The position numbers and the translations under genes are program-made. The notes beneath the pieces were generated by a model. It did no database searches and was not told the origin of the DNA. It saw only the letters and a list, made by a program, of their open reading frames with translations. Shown one piece after another: positions 1-6,538 of a DNA stretch of 23,856 nucleotides; within the stretch, counting starts at the first letter, position 1; every line of letters begins with the position of its first letter. Source of the stretch: JADDRA01 sp035553895 (GTDB taxonomy: Bacteria; Actinomycetota; Acidimicrobiia; Acidimicrobiales; CADCSY01); contig DATMJI010000076.1 of the NCBI GenBank assembly GCA_035553895.1, forward strand, positions 1 to 23,856, written 5' to 3'.

Positions 1-92
1 GCCCAACTCGTCGAGGTCGTCGGAGCTGAGCCCGGTGGTGCCCACCACGGCGTGCACGCCGTTGGCGGCGCACCAGCGCAGGTTGGCCCGGG
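1..92. repeat. Exact inverted copy of 315-406 at the left edge (probable fold-back artefact)
   Basis: Bases 1-92 are the perfect reverse complement of 315-406, which lie inside dapB. Identity stops at base 93, exactly where recognisable DapB coding begins (codon at 89-91). The copy therefore puts antisense dapB sequence where the dapB promoter, ribosome binding site and start codon should be. An exact 92-bp inverted duplication that begins at the edge of the sequence and ends at a gene start is the usual signature of a chimeric contig end, from amplification or assembly. A genuine genomic inverted repeat is possible but less likely. Confidence 0.9.
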
Positions 93-877
93 TCGGGGTC
101 TTCGGCGCGGTGGGGCGCATGGGTCGAACCGTCTGCGAGGCGGTGCACGGCGACGCCGAGCTCGAGCTGGTGGCGGCCGTCGATCCGCTCCATGCCGGCC
201 TCGACCTGCGGCCGGTGACCGGGGTCGACGTCGACCTCCCGGTCCTGCCGGCACCCGAAGCCATCGGCACCGGCAGCATCGACGTGGCCGTCGACTTCAC
301 CGCCGCCGATCCGGCCCGGGCCAACCTGCGCTGGTGCGCCGCCAACGGCGTGCACGCCGTGGTGGGCACCACCGGGCTCAGCTCCGACGACCTCGACGAG
401 TTGGGCGCCGTCTTCACCGCCAGCAACTGTCTGGTGGCGCCCAACTTCGCCATCGGCGCCGTGCTCATGATGCACCTGGCCGAGCTGGCCGCCCCCTGGT
501 TCTCCTCGGTGGAGGTCATCGAGCTCCATCACGACGCCAAGGTCGACGCTCCGTCGGGGACCTCGTTGCTGCTGGCCGAGCGCCTGGCGGCTGCCACCGG
601 CGAGCTCCGGGACGACCCGACCACCATCCGGGTGCTCGAGGGTGCCCGGGGGGGCGCAGGGGCGGGGGGGATCCCCATCCATTCGGTGCGCGTCCAGGGC
701 CTGGTGGCCCACCACGAGGTGCTCCTCGGCACCACCGGCCAGACGCTGCGCATCCGCCACGACTCCTACGACCGCAGCTCGTTCATGCCCGGGGTGCTCC
801 TCGCCGTCAAGGCCATCGCCGGGCGCCCCGGCCTGACCGTGGGGCTGGACGAGCTCCTCGATCTGCGCCGGCGATGA
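89..877 (+). CDS. dapB: 4-hydroxy-tetrahydrodipicolinate reductase DapB, 5' end replaced
   Basis: DapB reduces 4-hydroxy-tetrahydrodipicolinate to tetrahydrodipicolinate with NAD(P)H in the diaminopimelate/lysine pathway, in the cytosol. The N-terminal nucleotide-binding motif GVFGAVGRMG starts directly after the fold-back junction. The substrate-binding and catalytic motif ELHHDAKVDAPSGTS is at about 535-565. The C-terminal segment HHEVLLGTTGQTLRIRH and the SSFMPGVLLAVKAI ending are typical of the family. Only the start codon and perhaps one or two residues are missing; an open frame continues upstream to GTG 35, but those 18 residues are encoded by the inverted duplicate and are not native. 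The stop codon sits in the loop of a 10-bp hairpin that belongs to a dispersed repeat. dapA lies about 7.8 kb downstream on the same strand. Family assignment is very secure; the start is unknown. Confidence 0.95.
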   Translation, partial: RVGVFGAVGRMGRTVCEAVHGDAELELVAAVDPLHAGLDLRPVTGVDVDLPVLPAPEAIGTGSIDVAVDFTAADPARANLRWCAANGVHAVVGTTGLSSDDLDELGAVFTASNCLVAPNFAIGAVLMMHLAELAAPWFSSVEVIELHHDAKVDAPSGTSLLLAERLAAATGELRDDPTTIRVLEGARGGAGAGGIPIHSVRVQGLVAHHEVLLGTTGQTLRIRHDSYDRSSFMPGVLLAVKAIAGRPGLTVGLDELLDLRRR

Positions 878-951
878 TCCGCCGGCGCACCGTTGTCCCG
901 GGTTCTCCGGGAGTGCGGCGGCGCCCGGCCCCGCTGGGGTACCGGAGAACG
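864..951 (-). repeat. Composite palindromic intergenic repeat, copy A (reverse orientation)
   Basis: Read on the minus strand, 951-902 is a 50-nt element with 9-bp terminal arms (GTTCTCCGG/CCGGAGAAC) and a GC-rich centre. It matches the copy at 19070-19119 at 41 of 50 positions by my alignment. It is followed by a linker containing CAACGG and a hairpin (889-864) with a perfect 10-bp stem TGCGCCGGCG/CGCCGGCGCA. The same linker and hairpin follow the 19070 copy. The hairpin overlaps the dapB stop codon, so the last dapB codons are part of the repeat. Confidence 0.8.
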
Positions 952-1019
952 CCCGCGCCGGCCGGTCGCGCCGATGCCTTCGCTCGTTTCCCATTCCCAC
1001 GACAGGGCAGGTTCACGCC

Positions 1020-1466
1020 ATGAACGACGAGGACAAGACTGCCAAGACGCCAGCAACCGCCAGTGCCAGCGCTCTGGTGACGGAGAAGGGCCGTACCAGC
1101 ATCGCCGACTCGGTCGTGGCCAAGATCGCCGGCATCGCCACCCGGGAGATCTCCGGGGTCCACGACATGGGCACGGGCACCGCCCGGGCCATGGGGGCGC
1201 TGCGGGACCGCCTGCCCGGCGCCACCCGCACCAACGTCAGCCGGGGGGTCGCCGTGGAGGTGGGCGAGCGCCAGGCGGCCGTCGACGTCGACATCGTCTG
1301 CGAGTACGGCGTGCGCATCGTCGACGTGGCCGACGCCGTGCGCCGGAACATCACCGATCGGGTGGAGAACATGACCGGCCTGGAGGTCACCGAGGTCAAC
1401 ATCGCCGTCGACGACGTCTACACCGGGGACGACGATCAGGAGAGCCAGCCCGAGCGGGTGCAGTGA
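1020..1466 (+). CDS. Asp23/Gls24 family envelope stress response protein
   Basis: A 148-residue Asp23/Gls24 (DUF322) protein. The family forms membrane-proximal assemblies in Gram-positive bacteria, tethered by AmaP, and is linked to cell-envelope or alkaline stress. The body 'KGRTSIADSVVAKIAGIATREISGV' (in the first third) and the later 'VEVGERQAAVDVDIVCEYGV...NMTGLEVTEVNIAVDDV' segment are characteristic. The N-terminus is polar and the C-terminus is acidic (GDDDQESQPE). ATG 1020 is the natural start, with a weak purine-rich GGCAGG 8-9 nt upstream. It is the first gene of a seven-gene cluster, and its stop overlaps the next start as GTGA. The 142 bases upstream hold repeat copy A and no clear promoter. 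Confidence 0.9.
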   Translation: MNDEDKTAKTPATASASALVTEKGRTSIADSVVAKIAGIATREISGVHDMGTGTARAMGALRDRLPGATRTNVSRGVAVEVGERQAAVDVDIVCEYGVRIVDVADAVRRNITDRVENMTGLEVTEVNIAVDDVYTGDDDQESQPERVQ

Positions 1467-1777
1467 CCGGCGCCGACCTCGACATCGACGAGGTGGCCCG
1501 GCTGGCCGCCAGTTGCCCGTCGGTGGCTCGCCTGGCCACCGGTGGCGCCGTCGAGGTCGCCACCTACCTGCCCGGTCGCCGGGTGGCGGGGGTGCGCTCC
1601 ACCGCCGGGGGGATCGAGGTCCACGTGGTGGCCCGCTACGGCCCGAGCCTGCCCGACGTGGCCGAGGAGGTTCGCGCCGCGGTGCAGCCCGTGGTCGGGG
1701 ATCGCCCGGTCGCCGTGTGCATCGACGATGTCGACCTCGCTGCCGGCGCCGGTCCGGCGATGACCGGGCCGCCGTGA
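1463..1777 (+). CDS. Small Asp23-like protein
   Basis: A 104-residue soluble protein. Residues about 10-95 follow the Asp23 fold pattern: 'VARLATGGAVEVATYLPGRR' near the middle, a conserved beta strand IEVHVVARYG, then 'LPDVAEEVRAAVQPVVGDRPVAVCIDDVDL'. It is shorter than a typical Asp23 protein. The start is GTG 1463, whose GTGA overlaps the stop of the upstream Asp23 gene; its own TGA overlaps the GTG of the next gene. These couplings imply co-translation within the cluster. A longer open frame reaching back to 893 exists but is a frame shadow of the upstream gene. It is probably a partner of the full-length Asp23 proteins; function is inferred from fold and context only. Confidence 0.8.
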   Translation: MTGADLDIDEVARLAASCPSVARLATGGAVEVATYLPGRRVAGVRSTAGGIEVHVVARYGPSLPDVAEEVRAAVQPVVGDRPVAVCIDDVDLAAGAGPAMTGPP

Positions 1778-2049
1778 ATCCCCACGACGTCCTGGGGGTC
1801 GCCACCGGCGCCACCCGGGACGACATCCACCGGGCATGGCGCCGCCGGGCCCTCGAGACCCATCCCGACCGGGGGGGCGACCGGGCCAGCTTCGAACGGG
1901 TCCAGGTCGCCTTCGCCCGCTTGTCGAGGGGCCTGGCCGGCACCGGCGGGCCGGCACCGGTCCTGGTCCGGCGCCTCGGTCCCGGCGGGCACGTACTGCG
2001 CTGGTACCGCCGCCGACGGGACCGCAGCGCCCATCCCCGGGTGGCCTGA
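1774..2049 (+). CDS. Minimal J-domain (DnaJ-like) protein
   Basis: A 91-residue protein starting at GTG 1774, which overlaps the preceding stop (GTGA). Residues 3-50 form a J domain: NPHDVLGVATGATRDDIHRA, then a basic helix II (AWRRRALETH) and the diagnostic HPD at residues 30-32, followed by helix III (ASFERVQVAFARL). J domains stimulate the ATPase of DnaK/Hsp70. There is no G/F region, zinc finger or client domain; the remaining 40 residues are short and strongly basic (WYRRRRDRS). Its position between Asp23-type genes suggests it recruits DnaK to the envelope-stress assembly, but that is inference. It could also be a degenerate J protein, although HPD is intact. Confidence 0.8.
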   Translation: MNPHDVLGVATGATRDDIHRAWRRRALETHPDRGGDRASFERVQVAFARLSRGLAGTGGPAPVLVRRLGPGGHVLRWYRRRRDRSAHPRVA

Positions 2050-2114
2050 GCCGGCGGACCGGGCGAGCGGCCCGGGCGGAGACGGAGAAGACGACAAGAG
2101 AGAAAGGCATCCTC

Positions 2115-2309
2115 GTGCAACGGAGCGTGGTCGGATTGTTCACCGGGCTGCTGCTCGGTCTGGTGCTGGTCCTCCGGGACTTCGGCGACATGCTGGTGGT
2201 CGCCCTCTTCGGCGCCATCGGATATCTCGTCATGAAGGTGGTGGAAGGCGAGCTCGACCTCGGTGAGCTGGTTGAGCGGACCCGCCGCCGGGACGGGCGT
2301 GAGCGCTGA
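2115..2309 (+). CDS. DUF2273 small membrane protein
   Basis: A 64-residue protein of the DUF2273 family, usually found with Asp23 and AmaP genes. Residues 5-18 (VVGLFTGLLLGLVLVL) and 22-37 (DMLVVALFGAIGYLV) are two membrane segments, followed by a charged tail with the conserved VVEGELDLGEL and an arginine-rich end. GTG 2115 is chosen because an AAAGG lies 7-8 nt upstream and the frame before it has no family similarity. A 65-nt gap separates it from the J-domain gene, the largest gap in the cluster, so a second promoter is possible here. It is probably a small subunit of the Asp23 membrane complex. Confidence 0.85.
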   Translation: MQRSVVGLFTGLLLGLVLVLRDFGDMLVVALFGAIGYLVMKVVEGELDLGELVERTRRRDGRER

Positions 2310-2679
2310 CGGCGCCCCGGCGGCGCCGGGTCAGACCGTCATCGCCGCCCGGGCCATCGTTGCCATCGCCCGGCGGGCGGCCGCCGAGGTGGAAGGGGTG
2401 GAGCTGGTCTCCCACAGCGGCCTCGGCCACGTCCTGGCCGGCCTGCTGCCCGGCGTGACCCCGACAGGCGGTGCCTCGGCCGAGGTGGGGCGGGGGACCA
2501 CCGCCTTGGCCCTGCACCTGGCGGTGGGCTGGCCGGAGCCCGTCGCCCGGGTGACCGAAGCCGCCCGCCGCCACGTGCGCGACCGCGTCGCCGAGCTGAC
2601 GGGCTATGCCGTCACCGCCGTCGACATCGTCGTCGACTCGTTGCCGCCTCCCGGCTCCGGGCGCCGGCGGGTGGTCTGA
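2299..2679 (+). CDS. Asp23/Gls24 family protein, second full copy
   Basis: A 126-residue Asp23-type protein. 'QTVIAARAIVAIARRAAAEV' and EGVELVSHSG near the N-terminus, 'TTALALHLAVGWPEPVARVT' in the middle and 'RDRVAELTGYAVTAVDIVVD' at the end match the fold. GTG 2299 is preferred: it overlaps the DUF2273 stop by 11 nt. GTG 2263 is also in frame but would overlap by 47 nt. The conserved region begins about 10 residues after the chosen start. It ends one base before the next gene. Together with 1020-1466 it suggests two distinct Asp23 subunits in one complex. Confidence 0.85.
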   Translation: MSADGAPAAPGQTVIAARAIVAIARRAAAEVEGVELVSHSGLGHVLAGLLPGVTPTGGASAEVGRGTTALALHLAVGWPEPVARVTEAARRHVRDRVAELTGYAVTAVDIVVDSLPPPGSGRRRVV

Positions 2680-2680
2680 G

Positions 2681-3214
2681 GTGGCGGTGCTCGACCGGGT
2701 GCTCAGCGCCGTGCTGGCGCTGGTGCTGGTGGTCGCCGGTCCGCTCCTGGCGGTGGAGATCCTGTTGGCCGGCCTCGACCGGCCACCCTGGCTGGTGCCC
2801 CACGACCGCTGGGCGGCCACCGCCCGGACCACTGCGTGGTCCGACGGCGACGTGCGCCTCGTCCTGGTGGGGCTGGTCGTGGCCGGGCTGGTCCTGCTCG
2901 TCGTGGAGAGCGGTCGGCGGCGGCCCCAGGCCCTGGCCCTGGCCGCCCGGGGAGCCGGCGTGGCGGTCGAGCTGGACCGGCGTCACCTCGAGCACTGGCT
3001 GGTGGCCCAGGTGGAGCAGGTGGAGGGCGTGGCCAGCGCCCAGGCGAAGATCGGCTCCCGCACGGCGGTGATCGGAGCCACGGCGGTCGGGCGGGACACC
3101 GGCCCGGTGGCGGCACGGGTCCGGGAGGCCGTGACCGGCCACCTGGATGGCCTGGGCCTCGACCGGATGCCACGGGTACGGGTCAAGGTCGAGGCGGGAA
3201 AGGCCCCCCGGTGA
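2681..3214 (+). CDS. DUF6286-type membrane protein of the Asp23 cluster
   Basis: A 177-residue protein with two membrane segments, about residues 7-30 (VLSAVLALVLVVAGPLLAVE) and 62-82 (VRLVLVGLVVAGLVLLVVES), separated by a short loop with PPWLVPHDRW. The cytosolic C-terminal domain (about 95-177) has alternating strands and helices resembling an Asp23-like module, with VEQVEGVASAQAKI and MPRVRVKVEAG. This is the layout of actinobacterial DUF6286 proteins, which are found beside Asp23 and AmaP genes. GTG 2681 follows the previous stop by one base; the stop overlaps the next start (GTGA). Assignment to DUF6286 is from recognition of layout and context; function is unknown, probably a membrane anchor or scaffold. 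Confidence 0.75.
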   Translation: MAVLDRVLSAVLALVLVVAGPLLAVEILLAGLDRPPWLVPHDRWAATARTTAWSDGDVRLVLVGLVVAGLVLLVVESGRRRPQALALAARGAGVAVELDRRHLEHWLVAQVEQVEGVASAQAKIGSRTAVIGATAVGRDTGPVAARVREAVTGHLDGLGLDRMPRVRVKVEAGKAPR

Positions 3215-3789
3215 CCCGCTCGTCGACCGGCGACCGCCTCCTCCTGGCCCTGGTCGGGCTCGTGGCCCTGGCTGCCGGTGCCTACGGCCTGGCCCGCAGC
3301 TTCGGGAGCTTCGGCCTGGCCGGTCCCGACCAGGTGCTGGTGAGCGCCGAGCTGAGGTCGTGGCTGGCGGCCAACGCCGGCGTCGTCAGCGGCGTGGCCA
3401 CCTTCGCCGCCCTGGCGGTCACCTGGGCGGCCTGGCGGTGGCTGCGGCGCCAGGTCATGGCCAGCCAGTCCTCCCTGCAGCGGGTGGTGGTGGCCAGCGG
3501 CGCCGAGGGCCGGACTTCGGTGCAGGCGGCTGCGCTCACCGATGCCATCGTCGGTGACCTGGAGTCGGAACCCGAGGTGCGTTCGGCTCGTGCCCGCCTG
3601 GTCGGCCGGGAGCGGGCCCCGGCTCTGGAGCTGGTGGTGGAGCTGGCCGCCCGGGCGGAGCTGGGGTCGGTGCGCCGCCACGTGGAAGACGCGGTCCTGC
3701 CCCGGGCCCGCCGCGCCCTGGACCGGCCGGAGCTCACCGCCGCCGTCCGGCTCCGCCTGGGCGACCCGTCAGACCGGGCGCTGCGCTGA
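3211..3789 (+). CDS. AmaP-like Asp23 membrane anchor protein
   Basis: A 192-residue protein with two N-terminal membrane segments, about residues 9-29 (LLLALVGLVALAAGAYGLA) and 57-77 (GVVSGVATFAALAVTWAAWR), and a cytosolic C-terminal domain containing 'AALTDAIVGDLESEPEVRSA' and ALELVVELAARAELGSVRRH. AmaP of Staphylococcus anchors Asp23 to the membrane and has this topology. GTG 3211 overlaps the stop of the DUF6286 gene (GTGA). It is the last gene of the cluster and is followed 16 bases later by a strong hairpin. The gene symbol is withheld because similarity is at the level of layout and family, not a clear orthologue. Confidence 0.75.
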   Translation: MTRSSTGDRLLLALVGLVALAAGAYGLARSFGSFGLAGPDQVLVSAELRSWLAANAGVVSGVATFAALAVTWAAWRWLRRQVMASQSSLQRVVVASGAEGRTSVQAAALTDAIVGDLESEPEVRSARARLVGRERAPALELVVELAARAELGSVRRHVEDAVLPRARRALDRPELTAAVRLRLGDPSDRALR

Positions 3790-3805
3790 TCCCAACCCCT
3801 GATCT

Positions 3806-3845
3806 GGCAGCAGGATCGGCTGGATTCCCAACCATTCCTGCTGCC
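3806..3845. terminator. Bidirectional hairpin between convergent genes
   Basis: Arms GGCAGCAGGA (3806-3815) and TCCTGCTGCC (3836-3845) form a perfect 10-bp stem; inside, GGCTGG and CCAACC can extend it with one mismatch. It sits between the end of the plus-strand Asp23 cluster (3789) and the end of the minus-strand DUF885 gene (3917), where a shared terminator is expected. There is no clear U tract on either strand, so the mechanism is uncertain. Confidence 0.65.
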
Positions 3846-3916
3846 GGAACGAGCTTGGGCCGTCAGCTCGCCCGAAGGGAGAGCGTGCAGCGAAGGAGTG
3901 AGGGCGATGGCACCGG

Positions 3917-5686
3917 TCAGGCCGACGACGGGGCGGCGGGGGTGGCCGCCGGGGCGGCGCCGCGGTCGATCCAGGCATCCATCAGGCGTTCGAGGACGTC
4001 GAGGGGAAGCGCCCCCTGGGCCAGGAGCTGGTCGTGGAAGGCGCGGATGTCGAAGGCCGGTCCGAGGCGGTTCTCCGCCCGCCGGCGCAACTCGGCCAGC
4101 TTGCGCTCACCCACCTTGTAGGCCAGGGCCTGCCCGGGCATGACGAGGTAGCGATCGACCTCTACCACGATGTCGTGGGCCGGGGTCACCGAGTTCTCAC
4201 TGAAGTAGGCGATGGCCCGCTCCCGGCTCCAGCCCAGGGCGTGCATCCCGGTGTCGACCACCAGACGGATGGCCCGCAGCATCTCGGCGTCGAGGGCACC
4301 GAAGCGCTGGTAGGGATCCTGGTAGAGCCCGAGCTCGGGCCCCAGGCTCTCGCAGTAGAGCCCCCAGCCCTCCACGAAGGCGGTGAAGAGGCCGCGGCGG
4401 CGGAACTCCGGCAGGTCGTGGAGCTCCTGGGCCAGGGTGATCTGGAAGTGGTGGCCGGGCACCGCCTCGTGCAGGCACAGCGACTCCATGTTCCACGACG
4501 GGCGGGAGGCCAGGTCGTAGGTGTTGGCGAAGAACCGCCCGGGCCGGGCCAGGGCCGTCGAACCCTCCAGGTAGAAGGCGGCCGGGGCCGAGGGGGCCAT
4601 CTCGGCCGGGACGGCGACGATCCCGAAGGGGAGCCGGGGGAGGCGGCCGAAGAGGCGCACGATCTCCGGATCGATGCGCTTGGCGATGTCCCGGTAGGCG
4701 GTCAGCAACCCGGCCTCGGTGGCGAAGGAGAACCGCCGATCGCCGCGCAGGTGCTCGGCAAAGCCCTCCGGCGGGCCCTGGTAGTCGGTGCTGGCCTGCA
4801 CGCGCGTCATCTCGGCGCCGATGCGGGCCACTTCGGCCACCCCGAGGTCGTGGACCTCGGCGGCGGTGAGGTCGGTGGTGGTGTGGTGGCGGACGAGGTG
4901 GTCGTACCAGGCCGGACCGTCGGGCAGGGCCGCCAGGGCGGTGGACTCCCGGGCGGCGGGCAGGTACTCGTCGACCAGCACGGTGTGGAGGCGGGCGAAG
5001 GCCGGTGCCACCTCGGCGCTGAAGACAGCCTCGGCCTCCGCCCGCAGCCCGGCCGCCTCCGCCGCCGGCACCGAGGCAGGGAGGCGGCGAAGGGGTGCCA
5101 GCAGCGGGCTGGCGCCGGCATCGACCACCTGGGCCGCCACCTGGGCGGGGACGTGGCGCAGGGTGACTCGGGGCGGGGTGATCCCCAGGCGACGGCCCTC
5201 GCCCAGCAGCTCGATGGTCTGGTCGACCAGCGCCGGAACGGCCCGCAGCCGGGCCACCAGGTCCTGGCGCTGGGCCGGGGTGGTGGTGGGCATGGCCCCG
5301 AACAGCAGGGCCAGGTCGTTCTGGGGACCGGCCAGCTGGGTCACCGCCAGCAGGTCGCCGGGGAAGGCGGCGCCGGCCGCCTCGCTGCTGTGGAGGCTGG
5401 CGAAGACGTCGTAGCTGAGCTGGTCGGCTGCGTCGAGCTCGCCCCGGTCGATGCTGGCGAGCACCTCGAGGGGTACACCTGCTTCGGCCCGGCGGCGGGC
5501 CACGGCGGCCAGCGATAGGTCGGGCAGGCGGTCACCGCCCTTCGGCCAGCCGAGGAAGGTGGCGGCGTCGGGCCGGTCCGCCATCAGGTGCTCCCACACC
5601 ACATCGAAGAGCCGGTGGAGGCGGTGGCGGGCGCCCTGGAGCCCGGCCGAGGCCGTCACCTCGGCCAGGTCCTGGCCGTAGCTCAC
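3917..5686 (-). CDS. DUF885 family protein (probable metallopeptidase)
   Basis: A 589-residue DUF885 protein. The family signature 'LCLHEAVPGHHFQ' is intact, with His406 and Glu407 followed by HH at 412-413, resembling an HExxxGH zinc site; a further glutamate motif FVEGWGLYCESLG lies about 45 residues later. No signal peptide is visible, so it is probably cytosolic. The N-terminal region is helical (LHRLFDVVWEHLMADRPDAA). GTG 5686 is chosen because its GTGA overlaps the stop of the DedA-like gene and family-like sequence begins directly after it; an open frame extends to 5875 but reads the wrong frame of the upstream gene. Peptidase activity is likely from the motif but substrates are unknown. 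Confidence 0.85.
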   Translation of the reverse strand: MSYGQDLAEVTASAGLQGARHRLHRLFDVVWEHLMADRPDAATFLGWPKGGDRLPDLSLAAVARRRAEAGVPLEVLASIDRGELDAADQLSYDVFASLHSSEAAGAAFPGDLLAVTQLAGPQNDLALLFGAMPTTTPAQRQDLVARLRAVPALVDQTIELLGEGRRLGITPPRVTLRHVPAQVAAQVVDAGASPLLAPLRRLPASVPAAEAAGLRAEAEAVFSAEVAPAFARLHTVLVDEYLPAARESTALAALPDGPAWYDHLVRHHTTTDLTAAEVHDLGVAEVARIGAEMTRVQASTDYQGPPEGFAEHLRGDRRFSFATEAGLLTAYRDIAKRIDPEIVRLFGRLPRLPFGIVAVPAEMAPSAPAAFYLEGSTALARPGRFFANTYDLASRPSWNMESLCLHEAVPGHHFQITLAQELHDLPEFRRRGLFTAFVEGWGLYCESLGPELGLYQDPYQRFGALDAEMLRAIRLVVDTGMHALGWSRERAIAYFSENSVTPAHDIVVEVDRYLVMPGQALAYKVGERKLAELRRRAENRLGPAFDIRAFHDQLLAQGALPLDVLERLMDAWIDRGAAPAATPAAPSSA

Positions 5687-6426
5687 GGCCCCTCGCCGGC
5701 GGGAGGTCCGGCCTCGGTACCCGGCCGCCCTTCGGTGCCCGGGCGGGCGGCGATCTCGCGCTCGGCCTCCTCGATCTCCTCCTCCAGCTCCGACGGCGGT
5801 CGCAGTGTGGCCGCGCTTCCCTTGCGCCGGGACTGCAGGGCGACCACCACCAGGGAAGCGGCGATCAGCCACCACTGGTAGCGCTGGATGAAGGCCAGGA
5901 TGCTCAGCAGCTCGTCCCGGAAGGTCTCGGCCAGGATGCGGAACAGGATGAGTCGCCCCACCGTGCCGGTGACGTTGAGGACGGCGAAGAGGCGGGCGCG
6001 CATGCCCGTGGCCCCGGCGAGCAGGCAGAGATAGCCGCTCGGGGCGATGAGGATGATGACGGGTCCGAAGCGGGAGAAGAGCCGCTCGGCGGTGCGGATG
6101 AAACCGCCTTCGTCGCCCAGCTTGCGCTCGGCCCAGCGCAGGGCGGCGTCGCCGTACTGGAGGCCGAGAAGGTAGAAGAGGGGATCGGTCAGCACCAGGC
6201 GCACGAAGCCGACGGCGAAGAAGGGGACGGCGTCGACCTGGGGCGAGGCCAGCAAGAGGTAGCGGTTCCGCGGGTTCATGAACATCTGCAGCAGCGGGCG
6301 CTCGTTGATCAGCCCGGGCCCGACGATGTCGGCCACGGTGCCGACGGCGGCCAGCGCCACGATGGGCGTCAGCAGGAGGGCGAGCGGGATGCGCCGCCCG
6401 GCAGGCGCCGCTGCGTCCTCGGACAT
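5683..6426 (-). CDS. DedA-like (VTT/SNARE-associated) membrane protein
   Basis: A 247-residue membrane protein. Segments of about 20 hydrophobic residues occur at roughly 14-36, 64-85, 120-150 and 183-202. The central block 'RFGPVIILIAPSGYLCLLAG' followed by ATGMRARLFAVLNVTGTVGR resembles the DedA/VTT signature (RF.P..R...P..AG...M....F...N..G), with a serine where many members have a conserved arginine nearby. DedA proteins are linked to phospholipid flipping and membrane homeostasis. The C-terminus is a charged, glutamate-rich cytosolic tail. ATG 6426 is preferred because a TAGGCT -10 box ends 7 nt upstream, suggesting a leaderless message. Its stop overlaps the DUF885 start, so the two are probably co-transcribed. 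Confidence 0.7.
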   Translation of the reverse strand: MSEDAAAPAGRRIPLALLLTPIVALAAVGTVADIVGPGLINERPLLQMFMNPRNRYLLLASPQVDAVPFFAVGFVRLVLTDPLFYLLGLQYGDAALRWAERKLGDEGGFIRTAERLFSRFGPVIILIAPSGYLCLLAGATGMRARLFAVLNVTGTVGRLILFRILAETFRDELLSILAFIQRYQWWLIAASLVVVALQSRRKGSAATLRPPSELEEEIEEAEREIAARPGTEGRPGTEAGPPAGEGP

Positions 6427-6439
6427 CTGCCCGAGCCTA
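6424..6439 (-). promoter_or_regulatory. Leaderless-type -10 box for the DedA-like gene
   Basis: On the minus strand TAGGCT (6439-6434) is followed by 7 bases and ATG (6426-6424). The spacing puts transcription start at or next to the A of ATG. No clear -35 is seen. The same layout recurs at four other genes in this window. Confidence 0.5.
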
Positions 6440-6501
6440 CGGCAGCTCCTGGGACCGGGCCCAGCGGCCGGGAACACCCTTGGGCGGCGGCACCCACCTC
6501 C

Positions 6502-6538
6502 CGACGGCGGCCGCCGTCGCTGAGGGGAACAGCCTCAG
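6502..6538. terminator. Palindrome plus hairpin at the end of the PKD-like gene
   Basis: On the minus strand the hairpin CTGAGG-7 nt-CCTCAG (6538-6520) overlaps the stop codon of the PKD-like gene and is followed by a perfect 18-bp palindrome of CGACGGCGG and its complement (6519-6502). No U tract follows. It is a plausible terminator or 3' stabilising structure; about 75 bases then lead to the DedA-like gene. Confidence 0.45.

Noticed and set aside
35..88. In-frame GTG at 35 giving dapB 18 extra residues
   Set aside because: These codons lie in the inverted duplicate of 315-406 and read antisense dapB sequence, so they are not native.
4034..5518. 494-codon plus-strand frame opposite the DUF885 gene
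   Set aside because: Gly/Gln-rich antisense shadow; the minus strand encodes the conserved HEAVPGHH motif.
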